35,607 nt of DNA from Actinomycetes bacterium (GTDB lineage: Bacteria > Actinomycetota > Acidimicrobiia > Acidimicrobiales > Palsa-688): assembly GCA_021828685.1 (NCBI GenBank), contig JAJZDJ010000014.1, forward strand, positions 1 through 35,607, written 5' to 3'. Shown here piece after piece: positions 1 through 8,244 of this stretch. Every line of letters starts with the position of its first letter. Within the stretch, counting starts at the first letter, position 1. The position numbers and the translations under genes were made by a program. Below the pieces are notes generated by a model, which was not told the DNA's origin, did no database searches, and saw only the letters and a list, made by a program, of their open reading frames with translations.

Positions 1-183
1 ACGTCCACCGACCAACGAGGCACTGTCATTTTCGTGGGTAGCCTGCTGCAACGAATCGGCGACCTACCTGCGCCCAATACGGCGGTGCCTGATCTGGGCG
101 AACACACGAGCGCCATTCTCCTTGAAGTCGGATTCACGGAGCGCGAGATTGAGGATCTCTACGACCGAGGCATCGTTTACTGA
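1..183 (+). CDS. Class III (CaiB/BaiF) CoA-transferase, C-terminal end
   Basis: An open frame enters from the window edge and stops at TGA 181-183, giving the last 60 residues of a protein. The end reads PDLGEHTSAIL followed by a short helix of the form FTEREIEDLYDRGIV, which is the typical tail of CaiB/BaiF (family III) CoA-transferases. These enzymes move CoA between acids through an aspartyl-CoA intermediate. The catalytic Asp lies upstream of the window. It sits 63 nt before an acyl-CoA dehydrogenase on the same strand, so the two may share a transcript and activate and then oxidise the same acid. Substrate unknown. Confidence 0.8.
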   Translation, partial: TSTDQRGTVIFVGSLLQRIGDLPAPNTAVPDLGEHTSAILLEVGFTEREIEDLYDRGIVY

Positions 184-246
184 TAGTGAAGTCACTGCGA
201 GAGACCGAGGCACGTTGGTTCGCTGTCGGTTAGAAAGGCGCGAAAA

Positions 247-1392
247 TTGACCGAGACGACATCTTGGAGTCCATATACCGACGAAGAAGACGCTGCGCGG
301 GCGACCGTCAGATCCTTCCTTGACCGCGAACTCGAACCGAACGCTGAGAAGTTTGTCGGTAACCTCGACTACGATAGGGAGTTCTGGCGCAAGGCGGGCA
401 AGGCAGGTATCCTTGGAGGGGCGATTCCCGAGGCGTACGGTGGGCCTGGCGGAAGTGACCTCATGACCGTCATAATCGCTCATGAACTCGGGCGGTCCGT
501 TGGGGGGACCGTCGTGGGCAGTTCCCTCAGTGCTGATGCGATCACCCATATCTTGATGACGGCGGGCTCGGAGGAGCAGAAACGCAGGTGGGCTCCAGGG
601 ATACTTGTGGGAGAGGTTTTGCAGTGCCTGACTCTGACAGAGGCTACAGCTGGAAGCGACGCGACGGCCATCCAAACGACAGCGGTGCGGGAAGCCGGTA
701 GTTACCTCATCAACGGCTCAAAGGTGTTCGTCAGTAACGGGAACAAGGCCCACTTGGTGTATGTGGTCGCCAAGACCGACCCGAGCGTGGGCGGACGCGG
801 GATGAGCATGCTGCTAGTTGAGGCGACGACCCCCGGCATATCACGCAGGCCCATGGCGACCATGGGCTGCCCAGCCTACGATCTGGCGGAGTTTCACTTC
901 GACGACGTGCGGGTAGACGCTACAAGCTTGCTTATAGGCGAAGGTCGTGCGATGGAGATCCTAGTCAGCCTCTTCGCGCTAGACCGCATGGAAGTTGCCG
1001 CGCGCGCTCTTGGCGAAGCCGAACTCGGATTTCGGCTCGCGCTCGACTATGTCAAGCAGCGGCGAGCGTTCGGTCGGGAACTGGTCGACTTCCAAAGCAT
1101 CCAATTCAAGCTGGCTGAAATGAAGACAGAAGTTGAAGTCGGAAGAGCTTTTCTCTGCGAGGGAGTCCGAAAGCATCGCTCTGGCAGTTTCGGACTCGGA
1201 GAAGGCGCAATGCTTAAGCTGTGGATCTCGGAAATGTCCAGTCGGGTTATCGATTCAGCCCTACAGATGTTCGGTGGCTCCGGCTACATGGAGGAGATGC
1301 CGATTTCTCGTCTCTACAAGGCGAATAGGCTGCACCGAATCTACGCGGGAACTTCTGAGCTACAAAAAGTTGCCATCGCGCGCCAACTCTAA
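247..1392 (+). CDS. Acyl-CoA dehydrogenase (Asp at the isovaleryl-type base position)
   Basis: A 381-aa flavoprotein of normal acyl-CoA dehydrogenase length. The start is TTG 247, supported by the purine-rich GAAAGG at 233-238. Visible family features are the FAD/substrate segment LTLTEATAGSDAT, the RRAFG...DFQSIQFKLAEM helix and the C-terminal FGGSGYMEE and IYAGTSELQ blocks. It should form a trans-2,3 double bond in an acyl-CoA with FAD as acceptor. At the usual catalytic Glu (IYEGT in short/medium-chain enzymes) there is Ala, as in isovaleryl-CoA dehydrogenase. At the alternative Glu of isovaleryl-CoA dehydrogenase there is Asp (ALDRME). A branched or unusual substrate is therefore likely. 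Lies just after a CoA-transferase and convergent to a second dehydrogenase. Confidence 0.9.
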   Translation: MTETTSWSPYTDEEDAARATVRSFLDRELEPNAEKFVGNLDYDREFWRKAGKAGILGGAIPEAYGGPGGSDLMTVIIAHELGRSVGGTVVGSSLSADAITHILMTAGSEEQKRRWAPGILVGEVLQCLTLTEATAGSDATAIQTTAVREAGSYLINGSKVFVSNGNKAHLVYVVAKTDPSVGGRGMSMLLVEATTPGISRRPMATMGCPAYDLAEFHFDDVRVDATSLLIGEGRAMEILVSLFALDRMEVAARALGEAELGFRLALDYVKQRRAFGRELVDFQSIQFKLAEMKTEVEVGRAFLCEGVRKHRSGSFGLGEGAMLKLWISEMSSRVIDSALQMFGGSGYMEEMPISRLYKANRLHRIYAGTSELQKVAIARQL

Positions 1393-1478
1393 AGCCTCTG
1401 TGCATTGCGCTTGAGCGCTTGCGCTGGTGGACTGAAGCCGGCATCTCCGAAGGGAAGGGGAGCCGGAATCATCCCTGG

Positions 1479-1502
1479 GGCTTCTTCCGCGCGGGAGAAG
1501 CC
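1479..1502. terminator. Hairpin between convergent dehydrogenase genes
   Basis: The arms GGCTTCTTCC and GGGAGAAGCC pair over 10 bp with one G-U and a GCGC loop. It lies in the 118-nt gap between the two convergent acyl-CoA dehydrogenase genes and could end transcripts from both sides. There is no clear T-run, so efficiency is uncertain. Confidence 0.5.
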
Positions 1503-1510
1503 GGTGCCGA

Positions 1511-2671
1511 TCAGGCGTCCCGTCCAGCGGAAGCGCCGGCCGCCCGCTGACGCAGCTCGCGAGCTATGATCATCCGCTGCAGCTGATTCGTGCCAACGAA
1601 AATCTGCAGGGCCTTGGCATCTCGCATCATGCGCTCCACGGGGTGATCCTGAGTGTAGCCCGCAGCGCCCAGACACTGCACGGCATCTGTCGTGACCGAC
1701 ATGGCGACGTCGGTCGCGAAGGCTTTCGCCATGGAGGACAGCTCGGTGCGCCGGGGACCGCCGCGGTCGACCTCCGCTGCTGCCGCATAGGTCAACTCTC
1801 GGGCTGCCTCGACGTTCATAGCCATATTCGCCAGAGTGAAGGAGACCCCTTGGAAGTCGAATACAGGACGACCGAACTGATGTCGACCGAGCGCGTAGTT
1901 GATCGCGTAATCGGTAGCAGCACGGGCGACGCCCACCGCTTGACCAGCAGCGGAGGGCCGGCCCATGTCGAACAACACCTGGACTGCATGGAAAGCCCGT
2001 TCGCCTGCGATCAGGTTGCTCACGGGGACCTCCACGTCGTCGAGGGTGACCTCCCCCAGCGAAGCGCCGCGAAGGCCCATTTTGCGCTCCTCCCGGGTGA
2101 CGCTCAGCCCGGCTGCCTCGTTGCGGTCGACCATTAGAATCCTCAGACCCTTGGTCTTGCTGCGCGAGTCGACCGTGACAAGCAGCGCGATGACACCCGA
2201 CTCGCCAGCGTTTCCGATGAACTGCTTCCGGCCGTTTACGACGAAATAGCCGCCCTTGTCTACAGCAGTCGTGCGGATACTTGCAATGTCACTGCCCGCC
2301 TCGGGCTCGGTTGCGGCGAAGCATCCAGTGGACTCGATAATCCGGGGATAGAAGCGGGCCTGCTGTTCCTCGGTACCGAAATAGCGCAAGAGGATGATGG
2401 GCCCCATCGACTCGAGCACTTGCACCGCCGCGAGCGACACTCGGGCAAGCTGTTCGACCATCAGCGTCCATTCGGTCACGCCTGCCTCGGAGCCCCCGAA
2501 CCTTTCGGGTACCAGTAGTGCCAACCATCCCATTTGCCGGTACAAGTCGGCTAGCTCCGGCGGGACGCGGTCGTCGTCTTCCATCCGGGGGACCAGAGGC
2601 GTGATCTTGTCGCGGGCGACGTTAAAGACCGTGTCGGCGAAGAGTTCTTGCTCGGGCGTGAAAGCCGTCAC
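1511..2671 (-). CDS. Acyl-CoA dehydrogenase family protein lacking the usual catalytic Glu
   Basis: Acyl-CoA dehydrogenase fold of about 386 aa, with AATEPEAGSDIAS, the FGRPVFDFQGVSFTLANM helix and CLGAAGYTQDHPVERMMRD near the end. The start is taken as GTG 2671, because GGAGG at 2677-2681 is 5 nt upstream. The other GTG at 2677 lies inside that ribosome site. The usual catalytic Glu is Val here (IFVGTNQLQ), and the alternative isovaleryl-type Glu position is Gly (FDMGR). It may therefore use another base, act as the non-catalytic subunit of a mixed tetramer as described for mycobacterial steroid FadE pairs, or do different flavin chemistry. Single-gene leftward unit with a palindromic operator candidate upstream. 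Confidence 0.88.
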   Translation of the reverse strand: MTAFTPEQELFADTVFNVARDKITPLVPRMEDDDRVPPELADLYRQMGWLALLVPERFGGSEAGVTEWTLMVEQLARVSLAAVQVLESMGPIILLRYFGTEEQQARFYPRIIESTGCFAATEPEAGSDIASIRTTAVDKGGYFVVNGRKQFIGNAGESGVIALLVTVDSRSKTKGLRILMVDRNEAAGLSVTREERKMGLRGASLGEVTLDDVEVPVSNLIAGERAFHAVQVLFDMGRPSAAGQAVGVARAATDYAINYALGRHQFGRPVFDFQGVSFTLANMAMNVEAARELTYAAAAEVDRGGPRRTELSSMAKAFATDVAMSVTTDAVQCLGAAGYTQDHPVERMMRDAKALQIFVGTNQLQRMIIARELRQRAAGASAGRDA

Positions 2672-2714
2672 GTGCACCTCCCTGGAAAATACCCCGACCG
2701 GCCAGCGGGGCTGA

Positions 2715-2739
2715 ATGACTGATCGGTCATCGTATCATA
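2715..2739 (-). promoter_or_regulatory. Promoter and TetR-like operator of the leftward dehydrogenase
   Basis: ATGACTGATCGGTCAT (2715-2730) is a near-perfect palindrome, with 14 of 16 positions symmetric. On the minus strand it follows directly after TATGAT (2739-2734), a good -10 hexamer, so a bound repressor would cover the transcription start. The shape resembles TetR-family operators that control fatty-acid and acyl-CoA genes. No TetR gene is in the window. Confidence 0.5.
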
Positions 2740-2767
2740 GGCCGGGTGTGCGGTTCGTTAGCAGTAG

Positions 2768-3430
2768 CTAGCTGCGTGGCGTTTGCAGTGTGTGGTATCC
2801 GTTAGCTCGCCTTGCCGTGGCGAGTGGTTGGCCGCTGGCGACAGCCGCGCGGATGCGTTCTTCGGCTTCGGCGATCTTGTGGCTCGTGTCGAAGACTTCG
2901 TTAATGCGTGAAGCAGGTACGCACACGACTCCGTCGGCGTCGCCGACGAGCAGGTCGCCTGGGTTGACTCGAACGCCACCGATGGTTACCGGCACCTCGT
3001 AGGCATCCGCGACGACACGGTCTTTGCCTGTGCGCATCCACCGTCCACGGGCGAAGATCGGGTATCCGACGCGGAGGCTCTCGTCGCTATCGCGACAAAT
3101 GCCGTCGATTACCGTGCCTTCGACGTGTCTTTGGTGCGCGGTGGCCGTGAGGATCTCCCCCCAGACGGTAGCGTCGGTGCAACCCTTGTTGTCGAGTACG
3201 ACGACTTGGCCGGTGCCGAGGTCGTCGATGTAGTCGCCAACGGTCCCTGGCGCCGCTCCAGCGGGGACGTAGCTGACGGTGAATGCGCGACCTACCATGC
3301 GAGTGGCGCGGTCGAGTGGGAGGATCCCACTGCACTGTCCTACGATGCTCATCGAGTCGAGGGCGTCGCTGATCGTGCTTGTACCCAGCTGACTCCAGCC
3401 GACCCATTCGTCGGGTGAAGGATCAACCAC
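2768..3430 (-). CDS. RraA-family aldolase-like protein (third gene of GntR-RraA-RraA operon)
   Basis: A 220-aa protein of the RraA / HMG-CHA aldolase family (4-hydroxy-4-methyl-2-oxoglutarate or 4-carboxy-4-hydroxy-2-oxoadipate cleavage to pyruvate plus an oxoacid). The family signature is complete: VWGEILTATA (about residues 89-98), then IDGICRD with Arg113 and Asp114, the substrate- and metal-binding pair, then GYPIFARG. The start is GTG 3430, preceded by GGGAGG. A longer reading frame runs upstream, but that part is antiparallel-free shadow of the preceding gene. It overlaps the end of that gene by 8 nt, so translation is probably coupled. The true substrate is unknown, and members without aldolase activity exist (RNase E inhibitor RraA). 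Confidence 0.85.
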   Translation of the reverse strand: MVDPSPDEWVGWSQLGTSTISDALDSMSIVGQCSGILPLDRATRMVGRAFTVSYVPAGAAPGTVGDYIDDLGTGQVVVLDNKGCTDATVWGEILTATAHQRHVEGTVIDGICRDSDESLRVGYPIFARGRWMRTGKDRVVADAYEVPVTIGGVRVNPGDLLVGDADGVVCVPASRINEVFDTSHKIAEAEERIRAAVASGQPLATARRANGYHTLQTPRS

Positions 3431-4103
3431 GATGACCTCCCTGCTTCTGTGCCGCCAGCATCGCCTCATAGGTGACCGACATTGCGCTCTCAGCCGGGAC
3501 CCCACTCTGGATCTCATCGAGGATCGCCCGCTCGCGGCCAGCGAGCGCCTCTGCTGTCGACGCAATTTCCTCTGCGTGCTGCGAAGGGATGAAGACAACG
3601 CCGCTGGCGTCGGCCACGGCGAGGTCGCCGGGGCGGACGAGCACCCCGGCGATATGGACCGGCTGGTTCCAGTCAAGCTCTTGTAGCCTCCCTCGGGCGG
3701 TGCGGCACACTGCAGCCGACCCGTAGACGGGAAGTGCGAGGTCTCGCGCCTCGTCGATGTCACGGGCTGCGCCGTCAACTATCACTCCAGCTAGGCGCCG
3801 CATGACTGCCGCGGCGCACAGCAGGCCCCCCCACGAGGCTGCACCGGTGAAGCCGCCAGCGTCTATCGCAATGATGTCACCGGGTTGACTGTTTGCGACT
3901 GCGGCCGTAGCGAGATGCCGGGACGGTGGGGCGCTCCCCGCGGCACCTACGTGCACCGTTTGCACGCGGCCGGCAACGCGCGTGGGGCACGTGAGGGCGG
4001 TGAGTCCTGGCGCTACCCCATCTAGGCTCAGAACGTCCAGTGCATCAGACAGCACGCATGTGTCCAACTGAAGAAGCCGTTCTTGGAGGGTCAACCTATC
4101 CAT
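3423..4103 (-). CDS. RraA-family aldolase-like protein (second gene of operon)
   Basis: A 226-aa RraA-fold protein. The start ATG 4103 follows GGAGG about 8 nt upstream. The core is SWGGLLCAAAV (about 90-100), VIVDGAARD with Arg114 and Asp115, and ALPVYG. The Glu of the WGE motif in the two sister proteins is Gly here. The C-terminus is helical and Ala-rich. It starts 16 nt after the GntR regulator and overlaps the next RraA gene by 8 nt. Two dissimilar RraA-family proteins encoded back to back suggest either a hetero-oligomer (the family is usually trimeric or hexameric) or two related hydroxy-oxoacid substrates. Confidence 0.83.
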   Translation of the reverse strand: MDRLTLQERLLQLDTCVLSDALDVLSLDGVAPGLTALTCPTRVAGRVQTVHVGAAGSAPPSRHLATAAVANSQPGDIIAIDAGGFTGAASWGGLLCAAAVMRRLAGVIVDGAARDIDEARDLALPVYGSAAVCRTARGRLQELDWNQPVHIAGVLVRPGDLAVADASGVVFIPSQHAEEIASTAEALAGRERAILDEIQSGVPAESAMSVTYEAMLAAQKQGGHRG

Positions 4104-4119
4104 GTGCTTTCCTCCTCGG

Positions 4120-4809
4120 TCACTGCGAGAGCAGGTCGATCAATCGGTCGTAGGAGCCCTGAAGATGCTCCCGGACGAGTTGGGCCAACAGGTCTTCCTT
4201 ACCGTCGCAGAAGGCCTCGAGCATGTCGTGATGTTGTGCGTCCGCTACGTCGACCACCTCGTCGTCCTTGAGTAGCTGTAGCCGGTAGCGGTCACACCTG
4301 TCCCAAAGCGTGTCGAGTAGCGTCACCATCGTATCGCTGCCGCACCTAGCATAAATAGCTCGGTGGAACCGTCGATTGATCCTAAGTCGGTCAAGGGGCC
4401 CGATTTCACTTTCTTCCTCGGCCTCGGCCGTGCGCAGGATCGAGCGAACCGCATCACAAGCCACCCGATCGGCTGATCGACAAGCCAGACGAGCGGCTTC
4501 AGGATCCAAGAGCATACGTATCCCATACAGCTCGTTGAACTCTCGCTTAGAAAGCTCCGGCACCCGAATAGTGGAATGGGCCTTCTGGATGACAAGTCCA
4601 TCGGCTTCCAGCCGACGGAGAGCCTCGCGTACAGGGGTCGTCGAAAGCCCGATCTGTCTCGCCAAGGCCTCTTGATCCAAATTGCTTCCGGGTGCCAAGC
4701 GGCCATCGATCACCCGGTCTCGAAGCCGGTAATAGGCGGCATCAGCCTTCGTTTGCCAAGCGACCTCACCCTCGCCGCTTGCCTGGAATTTCGTACCTCG
4801 CTGATCCAT
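4120..4809 (-). CDS. GntR/FadR-type transcriptional regulator
   Basis: A 229-aa regulator. The winged helix-turn-helix is at about residues 25-90 (LRDRVIDGRLAPGS, then LSTTPVREALRRLEADGLV). It is followed by an all-helical FCD ligand domain with spaced histidines (RRFHRAI, AQHHDM, REHLQGS), typical of metal-assisted carboxylate sensing. Start ATG 4809 with a weak AGGA upstream. It is the first gene of the leftward RraA operon and divergent from the rightward RraA-LigJ-ABC operon. It most likely represses both and responds to a substrate or intermediate acid. Confidence 0.9.
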   Translation of the reverse strand: MDQRGTKFQASGEGEVAWQTKADAAYYRLRDRVIDGRLAPGSNLDQEALARQIGLSTTPVREALRRLEADGLVIQKAHSTIRVPELSKREFNELYGIRMLLDPEAARLACRSADRVACDAVRSILRTAEAEEESEIGPLDRLRINRRFHRAIYARCGSDTMVTLLDTLWDRCDRYRLQLLKDDEVVDVADAQHHDMLEAFCDGKEDLLAQLVREHLQGSYDRLIDLLSQ

Positions 4810-4829
4810 GTCACCGTCCTCTTGTGCCG

Positions 4830-4879
4830 ATAGACTATCGCCTATAGGCTATGGGCGCCAGACGTCGTCCATGGACGTC
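4830..4879. promoter_or_regulatory. Divergent operator region with two palindromes
   Basis: The 87-nt gap between the divergent operons holds the perfect palindrome GCCTATAGGC (4840-4849) inside an ATAG/CTAT-rich stretch (4830-4852). It also holds a second perfect palindrome GTCCATGGAC (4867-4876) flanked by two GACGTC hexamers (4861-4866 and 4874-4879). These are the best candidate binding sites for the adjacent GntR regulator or a second factor. Confidence 0.5.
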
Positions 4880-4896
4880 AGCTAGGGGAGGATACG

Positions 4897-5619
4897 GTGG
4901 GCGCTGCGGATCAGGTTTCGACGGCTCAGCAAGGGCCCAGCGTTGAGGCGGTTGCGGCTAACGCTGATCCGCTGTTAGGGAACCTTGGCATGTTCGACAC
5001 CGCCACCCTGCTCGAGTCCAACGGTGGACGCGGCGCCTTGCCGATGCGCATAAGGCCGGTGGGACTCGATGTGCGGGTGGCAGGGCCTGCCTATCCGGTG
5101 CGCTGCCCGGCCGGTGACAACCTCTGGCTGCATAGGGCGGTGTCCGTCGCACCGAAAGGGTCGGTCCTCGTCGCGTGTGTCGACGGATTCGACGAAGCCG
5201 GTTACTGGGGGGAGATTCTCACGGCCGCCGCTATGCAGCGGGGGCTGGCTGGTTTGGTTCTCGACGGCGCCGTCCGTGACGCCAGGCGGCTAATCGAAAG
5301 AGGGTTTCCCGTGTTCTGCACGGGACGCTGCGTGCGAGGGACCACCAAAGATCCCTCAGGGCGGGGAACGCTCGGCGCTGCCATAAGGATCGGGGAAACC
5401 GAGATCGAAATCGGAGACGCTGTCATCGGCGACGATGACGGGGTAGTAGTCATCGCGTCCGGGGCGGTCGCCACCGTCCGCCTCGTCGCTGCTCAACGGG
5501 TCGCGCGCGAAGCCCGGATCTTCGAGCGGATTGCTGAGGGCGAGTCGACGATCAGCATCTACGGGCTTGCGCGACCGGTCGACTCGGTCAACGAGAAAGG
5601 ATACGTTCGAAATGTTTGA
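4897..5619 (+). CDS. RraA-family aldolase-like protein (first gene of rightward operon)
   Basis: A 240-aa protein with a roughly 25-residue extra N-terminus. Start GTG 4897 is set by the strong GGGGAGG at 4885-4891. The aldolase core reads YWGEILTAAA (about 103-112), LVLDGAVRD (Arg127, Asp128) and RGFPVF, the closest of the three window members to HMG/CHA aldolases. Predicted reaction: retro-aldol cleavage of a 4-hydroxy-2-oxo-dicarboxylate with a divalent metal. The last 8 nt overlap the start of the LigJ-like hydratase, whose product in known pathways is exactly such a substrate. This supports an aldolase role here more than for the two leftward copies. Confidence 0.87.
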   Translation: MGAADQVSTAQQGPSVEAVAANADPLLGNLGMFDTATLLESNGGRGALPMRIRPVGLDVRVAGPAYPVRCPAGDNLWLHRAVSVAPKGSVLVACVDGFDEAGYWGEILTAAAMQRGLAGLVLDGAVRDARRLIERGFPVFCTGRCVRGTTKDPSGRGTLGAAIRIGETEIEIGDAVIGDDDGVVVIASGAVATVRLVAAQRVAREARIFERIAEGESTISIYGLARPVDSVNEKGYVRNV

Positions 5620-6640
5620 GGACATAACAGTGCTCGACGTGCACTCCCACCTGTCCGTACCGCAAGCTGCGAATGCGTTGGCGCTCGCCATGATGGCTAG
5701 CAACACCCCGTTGCCGAGCCCGCTTCGGCAAGGACGTTCTGGGCACAACTTCGTGGCAAAAGTTCCCCCCGAGGACTTCCAGGCGGCGGCCGAAGCTCAC
5801 GTCGCGTACATCGACGAGCGACACATAGATGTGCAGCTCATCGGGCCACGACCATTCATGATGCTCGGCTGGATGGAGTCGCATCTCATAGCGCCATGGA
5901 CCGAGTACGTCAACGACATGATCCACCAGCAGTGCAAGCTCTACCCGGACCGTTTCATCGGAGCATGTCAGCTGCCGCAGCGCTGGGACGCCAAGGACCT
6001 CTCCCACTGCCTTGCCGAACTCAACCACTGCGTCGAGGAATACTCCTTCGGCGCCGCCTACGTGAGCCCTGATCCGAGTGGGCATCGACGTACGCCCGGC
6101 ATGCACGAACCGTACTGGTATCCCCTCTACGAGCGATGCGAGGAGCTGGACCTGCCGGTAGTCGTACACGGAACGACGTCACTTGATGAGCGGCTCCGGC
6201 TGATCCCACACAACTACCAGCTCGGTTTTGTCAGCGAGCAGTACTATGCCACGCAGATCCTGGGCCACAGCGACGTCTTCGACCGTTTCCCGCAGCTGCG
6301 GGTCATCGTCTGCCACCTCGGCGGGGCGCTCAACCGGTTCATCCCAACCGACTTCCATCTGCCACAGCGGGACTTGAGCCGGAACCTCTTCTTCGACAGC
6401 TGCGGCTACGACCTGAACTTCTTGGAGGCGGGCATAAGACAGCGAGGAGTCGACCAAGTGTGCTTTGGGGCGGAGGCCCCCGGATCGGGCGGTGCCATCC
6501 GCCCCGAAACGGGACGACCTTGCGACGACTTGGTGCCGGTCATCGGCGAGCAGTTCGAATGGCTCAGCCGCGAAGACCGGCAAAAGATCTTCTACGACAA
6601 CCCGCTTCGGGTCTGCCCTGCGTTCGCCGGGCGGCCATGA
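5612..6640 (+). CDS. Amidohydrolase-2 family protein, 4-oxalomesaconate hydratase (LigJ)-like
   Basis: A 342-aa TIM-barrel metal enzyme. Start ATG 5612 overlaps the RraA gene; GAGAAAGG lies 11 nt upstream. Putative zinc ligands: DVHSH (His11, His13), VVVHG (His186) and FGAEAPG (Glu288), with CHLGG (His235) as catalytic candidate. The last block has Glu where most family decarboxylases (ACMSD type) have Asp. The segment after it (GGAIRPETGRPCDD) matches LigJ-type hydratases, which use His, His, His and Glu for zinc. LigJ adds water to oxalomesaconate to give the substrate of the LigK/RraA-type aldolase. Role by homology and context; the true substrate could be a related unsaturated tricarboxylate. 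Confidence 0.82.
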   Translation: MFEDITVLDVHSHLSVPQAANALALAMMASNTPLPSPLRQGRSGHNFVAKVPPEDFQAAAEAHVAYIDERHIDVQLIGPRPFMMLGWMESHLIAPWTEYVNDMIHQQCKLYPDRFIGACQLPQRWDAKDLSHCLAELNHCVEEYSFGAAYVSPDPSGHRRTPGMHEPYWYPLYERCEELDLPVVVHGTTSLDERLRLIPHNYQLGFVSEQYYATQILGHSDVFDRFPQLRVIVCHLGGALNRFIPTDFHLPQRDLSRNLFFDSCGYDLNFLEAGIRQRGVDQVCFGAEAPGSGGAIRPETGRPCDDLVPVIGEQFEWLSREDRQKIFYDNPLRVCPAFAGRP

Positions 6641-8244
6641 TGGCGACCACGGATCGGCCTGCCGTAGCGGCCCAGCCGACCGGCGTTGCGGACTCAGGCG
6701 CATCGGAGCGCGAAGTGCGGTCACCCGTCTTGGAGGTAGTCGGGGTATCGAAGAGCTTCGGTGGCTCGCCAGCCTTAGTGGACGTCGGCCTTCGACTTCC
6801 GAGCGGCGAAGTCCACGCGCTCGTAGGCGGAAACGGCTCGGGCAAATCGACGCTCATCCGGGTTCTCTCTGGTTACCATGTCCCTGATAGCGGTGAGGTC
6901 CTCGTCGCGGGCAAGCCTCTCGAGACAGGTTCGCCCGCCTCGTCGCACGCCCTTGGGTGTCGCTTCGTTCATCAAGACCTCGGTCTCGTCGACTCGCTTC
7001 CCGTCTTGGACAATCTGTACTTCGGTTCCCGATTTCCGACTCGGGCTGGGACTATCCGGACGCGCCGAGCGATCCAACACGCGGAAGCGAACCTGGCGAG
7101 GGTCGGCCTCGACGTCGACCCGACCACCGCGGTCTCGTCGCTTCCGCCAGCGACAAGGACGGGCGTGGCGGTCGCACGGTCGCTGTGGGATGCCGAGGAC
7201 GGCGACGTCAAGCTCTTGGTGCTAGACGAGCCTACCGCCGCACTTTCTGTCGACGACGTGGAGCAACTACTCGCGATGGTTGCGGCGGTGGCGTCTAGTG
7301 GCGTGGCGGTGCTGTACGTGACGCACCGTATAGAGGAGATCTTTCGCATCGCCTCGACTGCATGGATCCTGCGAGACGGCCAAATGGTGTCCGTCCGCAA
7401 AGTGTCCGGCATGCGCCGCCAAGAGCTAATCGAGGACATAGCCGGTCGCGAACTCGATGAGACAGACACCGCGCCAGTCGAGGTGCCACGCAAGACGGCG
7501 CGCGATGTCGTACTAACGGTACGAAATCTTGTAGCTGGGCCGCTCGATGGGGTGTCGTTCGAGGTCAGCTCCGGCGAGGTCGTCGGCGTCGCTGGCGTCA
7601 CAGGCTCTGGGCGCGAGACGCTGCTACAAGCGGTCTTTGGAGCCACGGAGTTCGAGGACGGCTCTGTCACGGTTGACGGGCATCTCCTAGCACGCAACGA
7701 CCCAGTGTCGTCCATCCGAGTGGGGATGGCATTCTTACCGGCGGATCGACGCGCGGCCGGCGGCATCCTCGACCTCTCGGCGCGCGAGAACCTCACGTTG
7801 GCGGACCTGGCGCCCCTGTGGCAGGCGCCCACTCTGCGGCTCGGATTGGAGCGCTCGGAGACCGACCATTGGTTCGAGCGTCTAGGTATCCGTCCGGCCA
7901 CCGGTCAAAGCCTTCCGCTCGCGGTGTTCAGCGGCGGCAATCAGCAGAAGGTTCTTCTCGCCAAATGGCTGCGCCGCAGACCAAGAGTCCTACTACTCGA
8001 CGAGCCCACTCAGGGTGTCGACGTAGCCGCGAAGGCGGACCTGCACAGAGAGTTGCTGCTCGCAGCAGGCGGAGGCGCGAGCGTGATCGTTAGCTCGTCG
8101 GACACGGACGAACTGGTAGCGATTTGCCACCGAGTGCTCGTCCTCCGGCATGGTTGCATTGTCGCTTGCCTGTCCGGGGACGACATCTCGGTCTCTAGAA
8201 TCACTTTGCAGTTGCTCGGCGCGACTGACGGGGCCGCGGCATGA
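6637..8244 (+). CDS. Sugar-type ABC transporter double ATPase (RbsA/MglA-like)
   Basis: 535 aa with two fused nucleotide-binding domains, as in ribose/galactose importers. The start is ATG 6637 in an ATGA overlap with the previous stop. Domain 1: Walker A GGNGSGKST (64-72), Q-loop Gln113, Walker B LVLDEPT (194-200), H-loop VTH (228-230). Its signature motif is degenerate (LPPATRT at 169-175). Domain 2: degenerate Walker A GVTGSGRET (320-328) but intact signature FSGGNQQ (431-437) and Walker B LLLDEPT (452-458). Each intact Walker A thus pairs with the intact signature, giving one consensus ATP site, usual for this family. Powers the permease encoded next. Confidence 0.93.
   Translation: MMATTDRPAVAAQPTGVADSGASEREVRSPVLEVVGVSKSFGGSPALVDVGLRLPSGEVHALVGGNGSGKSTLIRVLSGYHVPDSGEVLVAGKPLETGSPASSHALGCRFVHQDLGLVDSLPVLDNLYFGSRFPTRAGTIRTRRAIQHAEANLARVGLDVDPTTAVSSLPPATRTGVAVARSLWDAEDGDVKLLVLDEPTAALSVDDVEQLLAMVAAVASSGVAVLYVTHRIEEIFRIASTAWILRDGQMVSVRKVSGMRRQELIEDIAGRELDETDTAPVEVPRKTARDVVLTVRNLVAGPLDGVSFEVSSGEVVGVAGVTGSGRETLLQAVFGATEFEDGSVTVDGHLLARNDPVSSIRVGMAFLPADRRAAGGILDLSARENLTLADLAPLWQAPTLRLGLERSETDHWFERLGIRPATGQSLPLAVFSGGNQQKVLLAKWLRRRPRVLLLDEPTQGVDVAAKADLHRELLLAAGGGASVIVSSSDTDELVAICHRVLVLRHGCIVACLSGDDISVSRITLQLLGATDGAAA

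Noticed and set aside
3431..3778. N-terminal extension of the RraA gene that ends at 2768.
   Set aside because: The extension is the out-of-frame reading of the preceding RraA gene; GTG 3430 with GGGAGG upstream gives the normal family N-terminus.
5531..5611. Longer N-terminus of the LigJ-like hydratase.
   Set aside because: The extra 27 codons overlap the RraA gene and are Arg/Ser-rich shadow sequence; ATG 5612 gives the metal-binding HSH at the usual distance from the start.
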